In this document: in pieces, positions 52,526 to 62,406 of the stretch | How positions within the stretch are numbered: position 1 is the first letter of the stretch | Layout: each line of letters begins with the position of its first letter | Assembly (NCBI GenBank): GCA_001970955.1 | Contig: MPUH01000008.1 | Span: forward strand, 123,456-187,455 | DNA from: Stentor coeruleus | Taxonomy: Eukaryota > Ciliophora > Heterotrichea > Heterotrichida > Stentoridae | Direction of reading: 5' to 3' | DNA: 64,000 nt | Program-made: the position numbers and the translations under genes | The notes under the pieces: model-generated | The model's database searches: none | Told to the model about the DNA's origin: nothing | What the model saw: only the letters and a program-made list of their open reading frames with translations

Positions 52526-53149
52526 ATGGCTGACAAAGAAAGAAAATCTTTTCTAGTCCCCCCAACAGAAGTCAAAAACTACGATATAGTAAGCTTAACA
52601 TAGCAAGATATTTACGATCTAGAAGACTGTTTAGAAGTTCTTGAGTCAATAGTAGAAGAGCTTCAGCAGCCATCAAGAAAGAAAGGTGAAATCAGCACAG
52701 TAAAAGAAATATAGTTTATGGCCAAATACATCTATATGGAAGACTCTATACTTGAAGGTTTAGAAAAACTACCAAAACTTGCTTGTACGCGAGAAATGCA
52801 ACAGAGATTATTAGATGCGACAAAGAAATTCAATAAACTTAGTTATGAGTATCAAGAAACTTGGAATAACGAGTTTTGGGCCATTTATGATGGAACACGA
52901 AATCCAAAAAAAGCTCAGAACGAATTCCATCAAGTTAAGTCGCATCAGCAAATATCTAAACAGTTATTGGATTTACAGGAGATTGCTATAACTTTGACTA
53001 GGATGAGTAGAGGAACTACTGGAGATTATTCGAGTCCAATTAATAAAGAACCTTTTGCTATGGTTGATGAAGAAGCTTTGAAATATAAAGAGCCTACTGT
53101 TAAAGAGACTAATGAAGGTAGAGAATGTGGAAAGTGTTTTGTTTTTTAA
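52526..53149 (+). CDS. Unknown protein with C-terminal CaaX box, 2 introns
   Basis: 197 residues after removing 15-nt introns at 52589-52603 (GTAAGCTTAACATAG) and 52700-52714 (GTAAAAGAAATATAG). Mostly helical and acidic to neutral (IYDLEDCLEVLESIVEEL, YIYMEDSILEGLEKLPKL, KSHQQISKQLLDLQEIAITL). It ends CFVF, a fit to the CaaX prenylation box (F at X favours geranylgeranylation), so it is probably membrane-bound. No GTPase motifs: this is not a Rab or Ras. I do not recognise the family. Confidence 0.78.
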
Positions 53150-53958
53150 TAATAAGAGAATTGATGTGTAGTTTTGAGTTTGGGGAAGTAGTTTTGGGTT
53201 TTTGAAGGATTATTGTAGAGGAGGGAGAGGAGTTTTGGTAATGAGGTAAATTAAAGATAGGGATTTTTGTTGTGCATATAGTTTATAAGTTTTTGAAGCA
53301 ATTTTGATAAAAGGCTGATTAATTGTTTATTTTATATTTTATGATTTAATGTTTTTGTGTTAATGATTGCTGAAGGAGTATATTATAACTGGGATTATGA
53401 TGGATAATACTTGAGATTTTATATAGAAAAATTTACAATGATAGTTGTTAGAAAAAATATTTTATTGATGATTTAGTTAAGATAGATATCCATATATTTG
53501 TTATATAAAATATTAAACATGCTATCGATTGAGCTATATTTAAAATCTTTAATACTATTTTTATTATAAGTATACATATTTAACAACATAGAAAATTAAA
53601 GATTCATTTGAAGAAATAATATTATATACCAATTTGTCTCATATAAAAAATAAACAAACTTTTGTATCCTTCAAGACCACTTTTAACAACTCAATTCGTC
53701 ATAAATAAAAATTCTCAAAAACTTCCTAACTACAAAATCATCTTCTCCACATTCCAAAAAATTTATCTCACACAAAATCAACATAAAATCCTAACATTAA
53801 AAATCTGCCCAATTTCCAAAATTCTCTAAAACCACCCACAAAAATCTAAAAATATCCTTATCATTTTATAACTCATATACCCTTATCACAATCTTACCTA
53901 TCCTATCTTAAAACCTTCTTTCTCAAGAAGAGAATCTCCCAAGTTATCTCATATAAAT
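53150..53958. other. Spacer between two + strand genes, no gene seen
   Basis: Strongly G/T-rich (53160-53460), AT-rich middle, then A/C-rich (53640-53930). No coding frame. Confidence 0.65.
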
Positions 53959-54408
53959 ATGGACAAAAAAGCTTTGGTTGTTAAAGACGTGTCTGCCTCT
54001 GCCTTCATATCGGAATATGCAGCTTATCTTAAAAGAACAGATAAGATTACAATTCCAAGCTGGGTAGATTATGTCAAGACAGGTTCTGGAAAGCAACTAG
54101 CACCATATGATAAAGATTGGCTTTATATACGCGCTGCAGCTTTAGCAAGAAAAGTTTATCTTAGGCCAAATATTGGTGTAGGAGCATTGAAAAAAGAGTT
54201 TGGATGCTCAAAGAACTATGGGACTACCCCATGTCATTTTGTTCAAGGATCAGGGAAAATTATTAGATATCTTATGAAAGAACTTGAAGATAAAGGGATT
54301 ATTGAGACTGTTAAAGATGAAGATAATGATCAAAGGACAATTGGCAGGAAAATTACTCAGAAAGGCCAGCAGGAACTTGATAGTATTGCTAGGCAGATTA
54401 AGGTTTAG
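53959..54408 (+). CDS. RPS19: 40S ribosomal protein eS19 (RPS19)
   Basis: 149 residues, near the usual 145. Conserved blocks: VKDVSASAFISEYAAYLKR, IPSWVDYVKTG, LAPYDKDWLYIRAAALARKVYLRP, GVGALKKEFG and ITQKGQQELDSIARQI. eS19 belongs to the head of the small subunit and is needed for 18S rRNA maturation. Single exon; TAG stop. Confidence 0.95.
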   Translation: MDKKALVVKDVSASAFISEYAAYLKRTDKITIPSWVDYVKTGSGKQLAPYDKDWLYIRAAALARKVYLRPNIGVGALKKEFGCSKNYGTTPCHFVQGSGKIIRYLMKELEDKGIIETVKDEDNDQRTIGRKITQKGQQELDSIARQIKV

Positions 54409-54965
54409 ATTAAATGGTTTGGATGATTATAAGGATTTTTGTGAGTTGGATAGAGTTGTGATAAAGGATTTTGAGAGAAGTTTAGATTTAGGATGATTTG
54501 ATTAATTTAAGGATTTGAGAAAGTTGAGGAATTTTTTGAGAAATTTGGTTTGGTGTTAAAGGATATATATGAAGTGATTTTTTGAAGATTACTTTGTATT
54601 GGGTTTTTAAATTTTTATTAGGAGATAGGGTGAAATTTTGATTTTTGAATATGATTAGTTAGATAATTTTTTTATTGTTGTATATAGGATTAATTTCTTG
54701 TGATTTTTATGATTGAGATAATTACCATAAACAGTAGAACCTGTCAAGTTAAGAACCTTGATAAGTCTAGCGATTTTCCAAAATAATAATTCTCAACTTA
54801 TACACATTCTACTATATACATAAAAAGTAAAATAATTTTACCTCATATAATTCCTATATAAAATCCTATAAATTTTTGCTATAATCACTCACAACTCTTC
54901 TAAGAACATAAATCCTCTATTAAATTTAAAAAAAAAGACTATTATAAACTTTATCAGCCTACATC
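54409..54965. other. Convergent spacer, no gene seen
   Basis: Lies between the ends of the eS19 gene and the ARID gene. G/T-rich left, A/C-rich right after about 54720. No coding frame. Confidence 0.6.
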
Positions 54966-57050
54966 CTAAGAAGATTTCCGACTGGAATTATTTTTCCCAC
55001 TCTTCGTGTTCTTTTTCAACTGTAGCTCTTTTTTCCTATCAACTTTTATTAGCGAACTCAGCGATGTATCTTTTTTACTCTTCACCAAACTAGACAATGG
55101 ATTCGTTCTTGTCTTCCTAGTCGCAGGCAGTTCAATTTTTCCCACATCTTCTTTCTGAGTCTGTTTTTTTTCTTCTTCTATATAATTAAACCTAGGCCCA
55201 CTAAGTGGATTCTGCATCGCTTCTCTGATTTTTTGTTTTTTCAACCCTTTCCTTTTATAACACGCATCAATATCCAACGAAGTCATACTTTTCACATTAG
55301 CCTCCCCTTTATTATCTTTATTCATCAAATTCTCTTGATCTATTTTCGGCATAAAAAACTCATAGTCACTTTTATTGTAATCTGGGTCAAAAATAACAGA
55401 ATTCCCACATCCAACCTGTGGTTCTTTAACTAAAATCTTACGTAAAGCAGGCTGGAACTCACTTTTTTCATTAGGTTTATCTAAACGCATATAAAACTTA
55501 TCAAGTTCAACTGGAGAAAACTTTTCCAAATACTCAAAGTCTGAACATTTATGAGTCTTCACACATTTCAAACATAAACTGTCCATATCTTCCTGAATTC
55601 GGCATTTATTGCATCGAGAGTATCTCCAGACTAAGTCTTGTCCGCATAGACAACAAAATCTTTTATCTTCAGTTTCTATAATAAAATTCCCTTTCCAGCA
55701 GTCATCATCGATACTTTCTATAAAAACCCTTTTAAATGTTAAGAAAATCTCAGGGTCAACATCAGGAAGATGTGTATTTAAATACTCAACTGCAAGAAGT
55801 GGTAGGTTGAATTTATGTTTTTTATCTTTGGTATTATTGTACACAGTAGAAACTTGATTGATTCGACTTTTGGGGAATATAAACCATTGGCATACAACAC
55901 ATAAATCACTACTCACCCAATAAATCGTATCACTTTTTGCTATAAAAATATCCCCAGGATTAGTTTGTACATAGAAAAACTCAATGTTATTTATAAGAAG
56001 ATACTTTTCATCAGGTTTCCAGCTTCCATCAAAAATATCCACACCTTGTTCTTTGTGTACTTTTTTGGTCAAAGCATTCATTGAGCTTTGAGGAATACCA
56101 ATCCATTCGCATTGACCATAAAGGGTAATATAAATCCCATTTAAAGATGTGTAAGATTGTCCGCCAATACAAAAAAAAGAGTTTTTAAGCAATAAAACTA
56201 AAGGACTTGATAAACCTGGGATCTCTGGAGTATATCTTAAAAGGTTATCAGCAGAATTCCAATGCATAGGATCAAGAAGATGTTCAGAAACCTCACAATA
56301 TAAAGCTTGATTCATTGATAAAGGGAATTCAGTATAAAAATCATCAAGTCCCATAAGTTTATCTAAAGTAAAATTTATATCATTGTATTGCAAAGACAAA
56401 TTCAGTTCTTTAAGCGATTCAATATTAAACCCTTCAATGATTATTTTTAATATATGATTTGCCATACCAGGAATCACAATCGAATCTGCATCAAAAAAAC
56501 TTTGAACAACAGTTGCAGTTATTTCATTAACTAACATTGAAGGTCTATAAAACTCACACGATTTTACTATAGAAGAATCGATTTCTTGAAGAAAATTTTC
56601 AATAGTCTCATTATCATATTTACTTAAAGGATTCCAAGTTTTTTCAAAGGCAAACAACAATTTGTCATAGTCTTGTCTTAGTTTCCAAGGCTGTAAGGAA
56701 TTAAAGTATTTTGGAATACAGGACCAATAATTCCGCCCTATCATATTAGTCCAACCTCCTTTATGAGATACACAATTTAGTAAAGATAATAAATAGTCAG
56801 GTTGTTCTAAAGCTGTTGTAGTAAGAGATGGATCTAGGTTGATATATTTGTAATATTCAATGAGAAATGGTTTGAAAAGCTTTATTGAACTCAAAATTTC
56901 ATCATATGTTATTGGTTGGGTTTCAGAATAAGATTCAGGATTTAGGGTCTTCAGTAAGTTTGCAGTGCTGAAGAGGCTGCCTGATTGGATTTTGCTGAAA
57001 ATCGCTGGGAAAGCTGTACTTGATGCACTGGCTTCGGATGCAGTTTTCAT
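54966..57050 (-). CDS. ARID protein fused to an apparently inactive KDM6-like JmjC and zinc region
   Basis: 694 residues. An ARID DNA-binding domain lies at residues ~58-140 (LFKPFLIEYYKYINL...LLSLLNCVSHKGGW...LRQDYDKLLFAFEKTW). A JmjC fold of KDM6 (UTX/JMJD3) type follows at ~283-395, including GQCEWIGIP and the NPGDIFIAKSDTIYWVS strand. A zinc module at ~466-500 (CCLCG...CNKC...CLKC) is followed by FSPVELDKFYMRL, as after the JmjC in KDM6. By eye, the iron-binding HxE reads GQS (297-299) and the second histidine is Y377, so demethylase activity is not expected. The tail is lysine-rich and unstructured. Probably a chromatin-binding pseudoenzyme. Confidence 0.82.
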   Translation of the reverse strand: MKTASEASASSTAFPAIFSKIQSGSLFSTANLLKTLNPESYSETQPITYDEILSSIKLFKPFLIEYYKYINLDPSLTTTALEQPDYLLSLLNCVSHKGGWTNMIGRNYWSCIPKYFNSLQPWKLRQDYDKLLFAFEKTWNPLSKYDNETIENFLQEIDSSIVKSCEFYRPSMLVNEITATVVQSFFDADSIVIPGMANHILKIIIEGFNIESLKELNLSLQYNDINFTLDKLMGLDDFYTEFPLSMNQALYCEVSEHLLDPMHWNSADNLLRYTPEIPGLSSPLVLLLKNSFFCIGGQSYTSLNGIYITLYGQCEWIGIPQSSMNALTKKVHKEQGVDIFDGSWKPDEKYLLINNIEFFYVQTNPGDIFIAKSDTIYWVSSDLCVVCQWFIFPKSRINQVSTVYNNTKDKKHKFNLPLLAVEYLNTHLPDVDPEIFLTFKRVFIESIDDDCWKGNFIIETEDKRFCCLCGQDLVWRYSRCNKCRIQEDMDSLCLKCVKTHKCSDFEYLEKFSPVELDKFYMRLDKPNEKSEFQPALRKILVKEPQVGCGNSVIFDPDYNKSDYEFFMPKIDQENLMNKDNKGEANVKSMTSLDIDACYKRKGLKKQKIREAMQNPLSGPRFNYIEEEKKQTQKEDVGKIELPATRKTRTNPLSSLVKSKKDTSLSSLIKVDRKKELQLKKNTKSGKNNSSRKSS

Positions 57051-58593
57051 TACAGATTATTATAGCCCCCTTTGTTTGATAAAATGCATATTATACTAAG
57101 TTTAGTTATTATTTTATTTTATTAGGATTTTTATCAATGAAATATTCGGTTATTTTGCCTATGATAATGATTTTTAGCTTGATTAGGTTTAGGCTATGGC
57201 GTTATGGACTAGGAAATTAATTGGAATTTAATGTTAGCTTTTTATTATTTAAATGATAAATTAGAATAAATTTTTTTTTCATTGGTATATGATATTTGGT
57301 TTTTAAGTTTTGTGGGTTTTAAGATTTTATTGATGTTTAGTTTTTTGGTGTTGAAAAATTTTGGTTTATGATACTTGGATAGGATTTTAAATAATTTTTT
57401 TGATAAAATATTAGAATTTTTGGGTTGGGTATATAAGTGATAGGATGATAGGTGTTGGGGGATGTGTTTATGAATAAATTTTTGTGTTTTTTATGATAAA
57501 ATAATTATGATATGAAGCTAGGGAAAAATTTAAGTAAGAATGCTCAAAGAGGTAAAATATAAAATATATGCATTTGTATATATTGGTGAAAGATAATGTA
57601 TATGTATATATGTGAAATTTTATGTATGGGAACAAGTTGCAAATGATTTTATGTTGAATTCATTTTGTAATTTTATTTGATAAGTTTGTATAAGTTTAAT
57701 GCATTGACATTATCTGCAATTTAGTTTTATCAAAAATAAAGTCAGAAATCAATAAAGAACATGTAAAAGTAATAATTTTTATGTGAAATTTTTTAGGATT
57801 TCAATCAGTATTTTCTCATAACATTTTTCTTCTTTAGAATATAATTCAGCATCATTTGCTTATTCTTGAAAAAACCTTATTCAGTATTCTGACATAAAGG
57901 GTTAAAAAAATCAGTCTCCCATTACTCTAATCAATATGGAATAATAAAATTTCTCAGATACTAATATCAAAATTCAATATAAAACACCAAAATGCAAAGT
58001 GTAATAATTTATAATTGAATTTCTCAAATAAAAAAATATTCGCATCCTTTAAATATTAACTTTTTTTTTAAAGTAATAATTCCAATATCCAATCTAAGTG
58101 GCCGAAATCAATTTCTGAGCTACAATAAAATTCCTAAAAATTTTTACAAAAAAAAACTGCATAGCAAATAGTCATATATTGAATATAATCTATATTAGCA
58201 TTCTATGAAATTATTTTCATCAGAGTACAAATCCAGCATGCATTTAAAACAAATCCCATAATCTAAATACATTACCCTTATTCCTACACTTGTACAACCC
58301 AACTATCAAATCTTATCTAATACTTACAATATTTTTATACTCAGTACTCCCCATAAAAAGTCCTAAAAATAAGCTATCTAACCATATCAAGCCCATAGTA
58401 AATTTTCTCCCATCATCTAAATTTCCTTTATACCTAAACTTTAATTCTATCCTATCCTATCCTATTCTATAAACCCTCTAATCAATATCCTATCAAACTT
58501 ACTAAGCATTTTTTAATCTTCTCTATATATAAAATATGTAATAAAAAAATGTACCACATAGCATAATTGGGCTAATGAAAAATGTGGATATAA
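57051..58593. other. Long divergent spacer, no gene seen
   Basis: 1,543 bp between the starts of the ARID gene and PEPCK. G/T-rich to about 57700, AT-rich in the middle, then A/C-rich (58230-58540). The last 100 bp before PEPCK are AT-rich and include GGATATAAATG at the start codon. No exon or RNA gene was found. Confidence 0.6.
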
Positions 58594-60249
58594 ATGTTTA
58601 ATTTCCTTAGAAGGACAGTGAGTTCTCAAGTGCATGATTTCACCGGAAATACCGCAATGAAGAACTTGGGTATAATTAATAGGCATATCTATAGAAATCT
58701 TAAAGTCCCAGAATACTACGAAATGTGCTTAAACAAAGAGCCAGCTAATCCTCTAACAAAATCAACAACCATAAACAGCACTGGAGCTCTTTGTGCATAT
58801 TCCGCAAAAGCTACTGGAAGGTCTCCTAAAGATAAGAGAATTGTATTAGAAGAAACTTCTAAAGATGATGTTTGGTGGGGACCAGTAAATATTCCTATTA
58901 GCGAAAAATCATGGCTTATAAATAAACAAAGGACTATTGATTATTTAAACAATAGACCTTATTTATATGTTGTTGATGGTTATGTTGGATGGGATTTAAG
59001 GTATAGATTAAAAGTTAGAGTTGTTACAACAAGAGCTTATCATGCTCTATTTATGCATAATATGCTTATGAGACCAACAGAAGATGAATTAGCTAATGAT
59101 TTTGATAATGTGGATTATCAGATACTTAATGCAGGAGAATTCCCTGCTGATAAAAATACTGAAGGGGTGACAAGTCAAACTTCAGTTAATGTGAATTTTA
59201 AGGAAAAAATGATGGTAATTTTAGGAAGTCAATATGCGGGAGAGATGAAAAAAGGTATTTTTGGTATTTGTAATTATGTTATGCCAAAACAGGGTATTGT
59301 ATCATTACATGCTAGTGCTAATGAGGGTGAAAAAGGGGATACAACTTTGTTATTTGGGTTGTCTGGAACTGGAAAGACAACACTTAGTGCAGATCCACAT
59401 AGAAGGCTTATTGGTGATGATGAGCATTGTTGGAGTGATCAAGGGATTTTTAATATTGAAGGAGGGTGTTATGCAAAGTGTATAAATTTATCAAAAGAGA
59501 ATGAGCCTGAAATCTATAATTCAATCAAATTTGGGGCTATTCTTGAAAACATAGGATTTTTCCCTGAAACTAGAGAGGTAAATTATGCTGATATTTCAAT
59601 AACTGAAAACACAAGATGTTCATATCCATTAGAATTTATCCCTAACGTGAAAATTCCAGCAGTTGGAGGTCATCCAAAAAACGTGATTTTCTTAACTTGT
59701 GATGCATATGGAGTTTTACCCCCAGTGTCTAAACTTACCCCAGAACAAACAATGTATCATTTTATGTCAGGTTATACAGCTAAAGTTGCTGGTACAGAAA
59801 TTGGTATTATAGACCCAATCCCAACATTTTCAGCTTGTTTTGGAGAAGCATTTCTTGCATTACATCCAGCAACATATGCTAAAATGCTTGCAGAAAAACT
59901 AGTCAAACATGGAGCTAATTGTTGGCTTATTAATACTGGATGGAGCGGGGGGAAATATAGAATTGGTAAAAGAATGTCATTAAAACTTACTAGGAGGATA
60001 CTTGATGAAATACATGCTGGCAATTTGGATAATGTTCCAACAACTACAATGCCTGTATTTGGCTTACATATACCTAATTCTATTAATGGAGTACCTGATG
60101 ATGTGATACATCCAAGAAACTCATGGGCTAATAAAGAGGATTATGATTTTACTGCTAGGAAACTAGCACAAGCTTTTATAGACAACTTTAAGAAATATGA
60201 AAGCGGCTCATCACCAGAAATTAAACAAGCTGGCCCTAAGTTGGATTAG
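58594..60249 (+). CDS. PCKA: ATP-dependent phosphoenolpyruvate carboxykinase
   Basis: 551 residues, the size of ATP-type PEPCK (bacteria, plants, many protists). Motifs: the ATP-binding kinase loop FGLSGTGKTTLS near residue 254, RLIGDDEHCW, the GCYAKC metal/substrate segment, and NTGWSGGKYRIGKRM. The enzyme converts oxaloacetate and ATP to PEP and CO2 in gluconeogenesis. The N-terminus MFNFLRRTVSS could be a mitochondrial presequence, which is unusual for this type, so the location is uncertain. The start context is TATAAATG. Confidence 0.94.
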   Translation: MFNFLRRTVSSQVHDFTGNTAMKNLGIINRHIYRNLKVPEYYEMCLNKEPANPLTKSTTINSTGALCAYSAKATGRSPKDKRIVLEETSKDDVWWGPVNIPISEKSWLINKQRTIDYLNNRPYLYVVDGYVGWDLRYRLKVRVVTTRAYHALFMHNMLMRPTEDELANDFDNVDYQILNAGEFPADKNTEGVTSQTSVNVNFKEKMMVILGSQYAGEMKKGIFGICNYVMPKQGIVSLHASANEGEKGDTTLLFGLSGTGKTTLSADPHRRLIGDDEHCWSDQGIFNIEGGCYAKCINLSKENEPEIYNSIKFGAILENIGFFPETREVNYADISITENTRCSYPLEFIPNVKIPAVGGHPKNVIFLTCDAYGVLPPVSKLTPEQTMYHFMSGYTAKVAGTEIGIIDPIPTFSACFGEAFLALHPATYAKMLAEKLVKHGANCWLINTGWSGGKYRIGKRMSLKLTRRILDEIHAGNLDNVPTTTMPVFGLHIPNSINGVPDDVIHPRNSWANKEDYDFTARKLAQAFIDNFKKYESGSSPEIKQAGPKLD

Positions 60250-60401
60250 ATAAATTAGTAATTCTAGTTTTATTAGAAATAAAGGTTATTCAAATATCTA
60301 CTAAATGAAAAAATCCGGCCCTAAGTTGGATTAGATAAATTAGTAATTCTAGTTTTATTAGAAATAAAGGTTATTCAAATATCTACTAAATGAAAAAATC
60401 C
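60232..60401 (+). repeat. 85-bp tandem duplication spanning the PEPCK stop codon
   Basis: Copy 1 is 60232-60316 and copy 2 is 60317-60401, essentially identical. The unit contains the last codons, the stop and part of the 3' flank. Because the first stop ends the protein, frame is not affected. No N. Confidence 0.93.
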
Positions 60402-60578
60402 GTATCTTCGCAAATCTAAACTTTTATATATTCTAAAAGTAAAATTTAATTGATATTAGAGTATCTGTGAATATATTCATGATTATTTGGTTGAGATAAT
60501 CATTTTATAAGAAGAATAATGACAAGAGATTTGGAAAATATGAGTTTAGTATAAAAGCATTACCCAAGACAATAATAA
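60250..60578. other. Spacer between two + strand genes
   Basis: Contains copy 2 of the 85-bp tandem duplication and an AT-rich 5' flank of the Alba gene ending in AATAATAAATGG. No coding frame. Confidence 0.6.
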
Positions 60579-60899
60579 ATGGATAATAGCGAAGTCCGCG
60601 TTGGCCAAGGCAAGCCATACACAAGTTATGTTGGTGCCTCTAAAGAAATCTTGAAAGTGAAAGGATCAGTTGAGCTGCATGGTCTTGGAGAAGCTAATTC
60701 TAATGTTGTCAGAGCTGCAGAAATGCTAGTTTCATTGGGCTACGCTACATTAGAGAAATTCGAGACATTTACAGTTTCTGAGAATGATACTACAGGAGTT
60801 CCACGCAACCGCAACAAGGTTATTATCAAACTTTCCAAAGCCTCCACATTTGATAAAGCTTATGCTGATTTCAATAGTTTAAGAGAGTCTAAAAAATAA
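60579..60899 (+). CDS. Alba-domain nucleic-acid-binding protein
   Basis: 106 residues. The Alba fold is recognised from KILKVKGSVELHGLGEANSNVVRAAEML-like order here (EILKVKGSVELHGLGEANS, VVRAAEMLVSLGY), ending VPRNRNKVIIKLSKA. Eukaryotic Alba proteins include the RNase P/MRP subunits Rpp20/Rpp25 and cytoplasmic RNA-binding proteins; this single-domain form cannot be assigned. It probably binds RNA or acts as a small nucleoprotein. Single exon. Confidence 0.85.
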   Translation: MDNSEVRVGQGKPYTSYVGASKEILKVKGSVELHGLGEANSNVVRAAEMLVSLGYATLEKFETFTVSENDTTGVPRNRNKVIIKLSKASTFDKAYADFNSLRESKK

Positions 60900-61191
60900 C
60901 ACCTTAGTTAAATTAGCATTTCAGATAAGCTTACTTAACTTAATAAAAAATCCTTCTACCACATAAAAATTTCATCTTAAATATATTAAAGGGTTTATAT
61001 AAGCAAGCGATTTTACATAACATATTCAGACTCCAATAGGAATTTCCCCAAGCCAATCCTCATTAACTATTCCAAATAAAAAACCCCAACTATTCCAAGT
61101 TTCTAAAACCCAATCTCAACTTTAATTTCATCAAACTCACTAAATTTATATTCCAACAATTATTATCTTTTAAATTTAATAATTCCAAGAT

Positions 61192-61947
61192 ATGTATTCA
61201 TATACATCAACTCAGAATGATCGTGTATACCAACTATCAGGTAAATTATCATCAATCCTCACAACTCTAGAATCAGATAAAGATTTCTACGTCGAGCAAG
61301 TAGAAAAGCGAATCATGGTTTTAGAAAACAACATCTATGAAAACATTGATCAAGAAAACAAAAAATTCAGAGTTGTTATCGAAAAACTTCAAGCAATAAA
61401 CAATCGTCTTGAGGAAATGAAAAATTTACGTGATGAGTTCTTTAAAGTTAAAACTGAAGAAATTCATGAATTTGAAGCGGCTATAAACGAAGAACTAAGC
61501 CATACAGATTTTCGTAAAAAAGATAGTGAGAATAAGTTTTATCGTATTATAGATGATCGATTAGGCTCATTATCATCAGAACTTTCTCGTGAAATCAAAT
61601 CACGAAAAGATAATTTTGATGGGCTTAATGAATATTGTAGTGAAAATCTTAATAAAGTTAAAGACACTTTGAAAAAAGAACTTGTGGAAAGGGAAGAAAA
61701 TGCTGATAAATTTTCTAATAATATTAGTGCGAGGATTAGTGCAGTTAAACAACTTATTAGTGTTGAAAAGGAAGCTAGGGATAAAGCGGAAGAAGCTTTG
61801 TTGGCAATGCTTCAGGATTTAGTTGCTAGGATGAAGAAAGAGATTGAGGATGAAAGGAATGAGAGGGAAGAAAGCGAGGAAACTTTGTTAGGGTTGTTGG
61901 AAGAAACATGTGGGAAACTTAATAACATAACTAAGTTTAAGGATTAA
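61192..61947 (+). CDS. SF-assemblin / beta-giardin family filament protein
   Basis: 251 residues. A short non-helical head (MYSYTSTQNDRVYQLS) precedes a long coiled coil with regularly spaced segments (LTTLESDKDFYVEQVEKRI, MKNLRDEFFKVKTEEIHEFEAAI, LSSELSREIKSRKDNFDGL, LISVEKEARDKAEEALLAMLQDL). This matches SF-assemblins, which form striated fibres next to basal bodies and kinetodesmal-like roots. In a ciliate it likely belongs to the cortical fibre system. No intron. Confidence 0.87.
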   Translation: MYSYTSTQNDRVYQLSGKLSSILTTLESDKDFYVEQVEKRIMVLENNIYENIDQENKKFRVVIEKLQAINNRLEEMKNLRDEFFKVKTEEIHEFEAAINEELSHTDFRKKDSENKFYRIIDDRLGSLSSELSREIKSRKDNFDGLNEYCSENLNKVKDTLKKELVEREENADKFSNNISARISAVKQLISVEKEARDKAEEALLAMLQDLVARMKKEIEDERNEREESEETLLGLLEETCGKLNNITKFKD

Positions 61948-62406
61948 TGATTATTTTTGTTTGTGGTTTGGATGTACTATGATGGAATTAGATTAGTTTT
62001 TTAGAAGATTTATTTATAGTTTTGGATGGTATTTACTTTGGGTTAGAGATATAATCTTGAGTAGAATTATACGTTGTAACTATGACACATTATTTAGGTA
62101 GAATAAATTGCTTAGAAATTTGTTAGTGGTAAATTGATGTATTATTAGAGAATAATGTAATTTTAGTTATGTGGATTTTCCCAACNGTTTGGGTTAGAGA
62201 TATAATCTTGAGTAGAATTATACGTTATAACTATGACACATTATTTAGGTAGAATAAATTGCTTAGAAATTTGTTAGTGGTAAATTGATGTATTATTAGA
62301 GAATAGTGTAATTTTAGTCATGTGGATTTTCCCAATGTACTCTCCCAAACATAAATTCAAAAATCCATACAAACCCACCAAAATCAATCCAAATAATTAA
62401 ATAACC
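61948..62406. other. Convergent spacer with a repeat pair around an N
   Basis: Between the ends of the SF-assemblin and PEX11 genes. G/T-rich left with the 148-bp repeat pair; the last 70 bp are A/C-rich. No coding frame. Confidence 0.6.
62037..62335. repeat. 148-bp direct repeat flanking a single N (62186)
   Basis: Copy 1 is 62037-62184 and copy 2 is 62188-62335. A few single-base differences (GTTGTAAC/GTTATAAC, AATAATG/AATAGTG, GTTATG/GTCATG). Gap-join signature with allelic variation. Confidence 0.92.
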
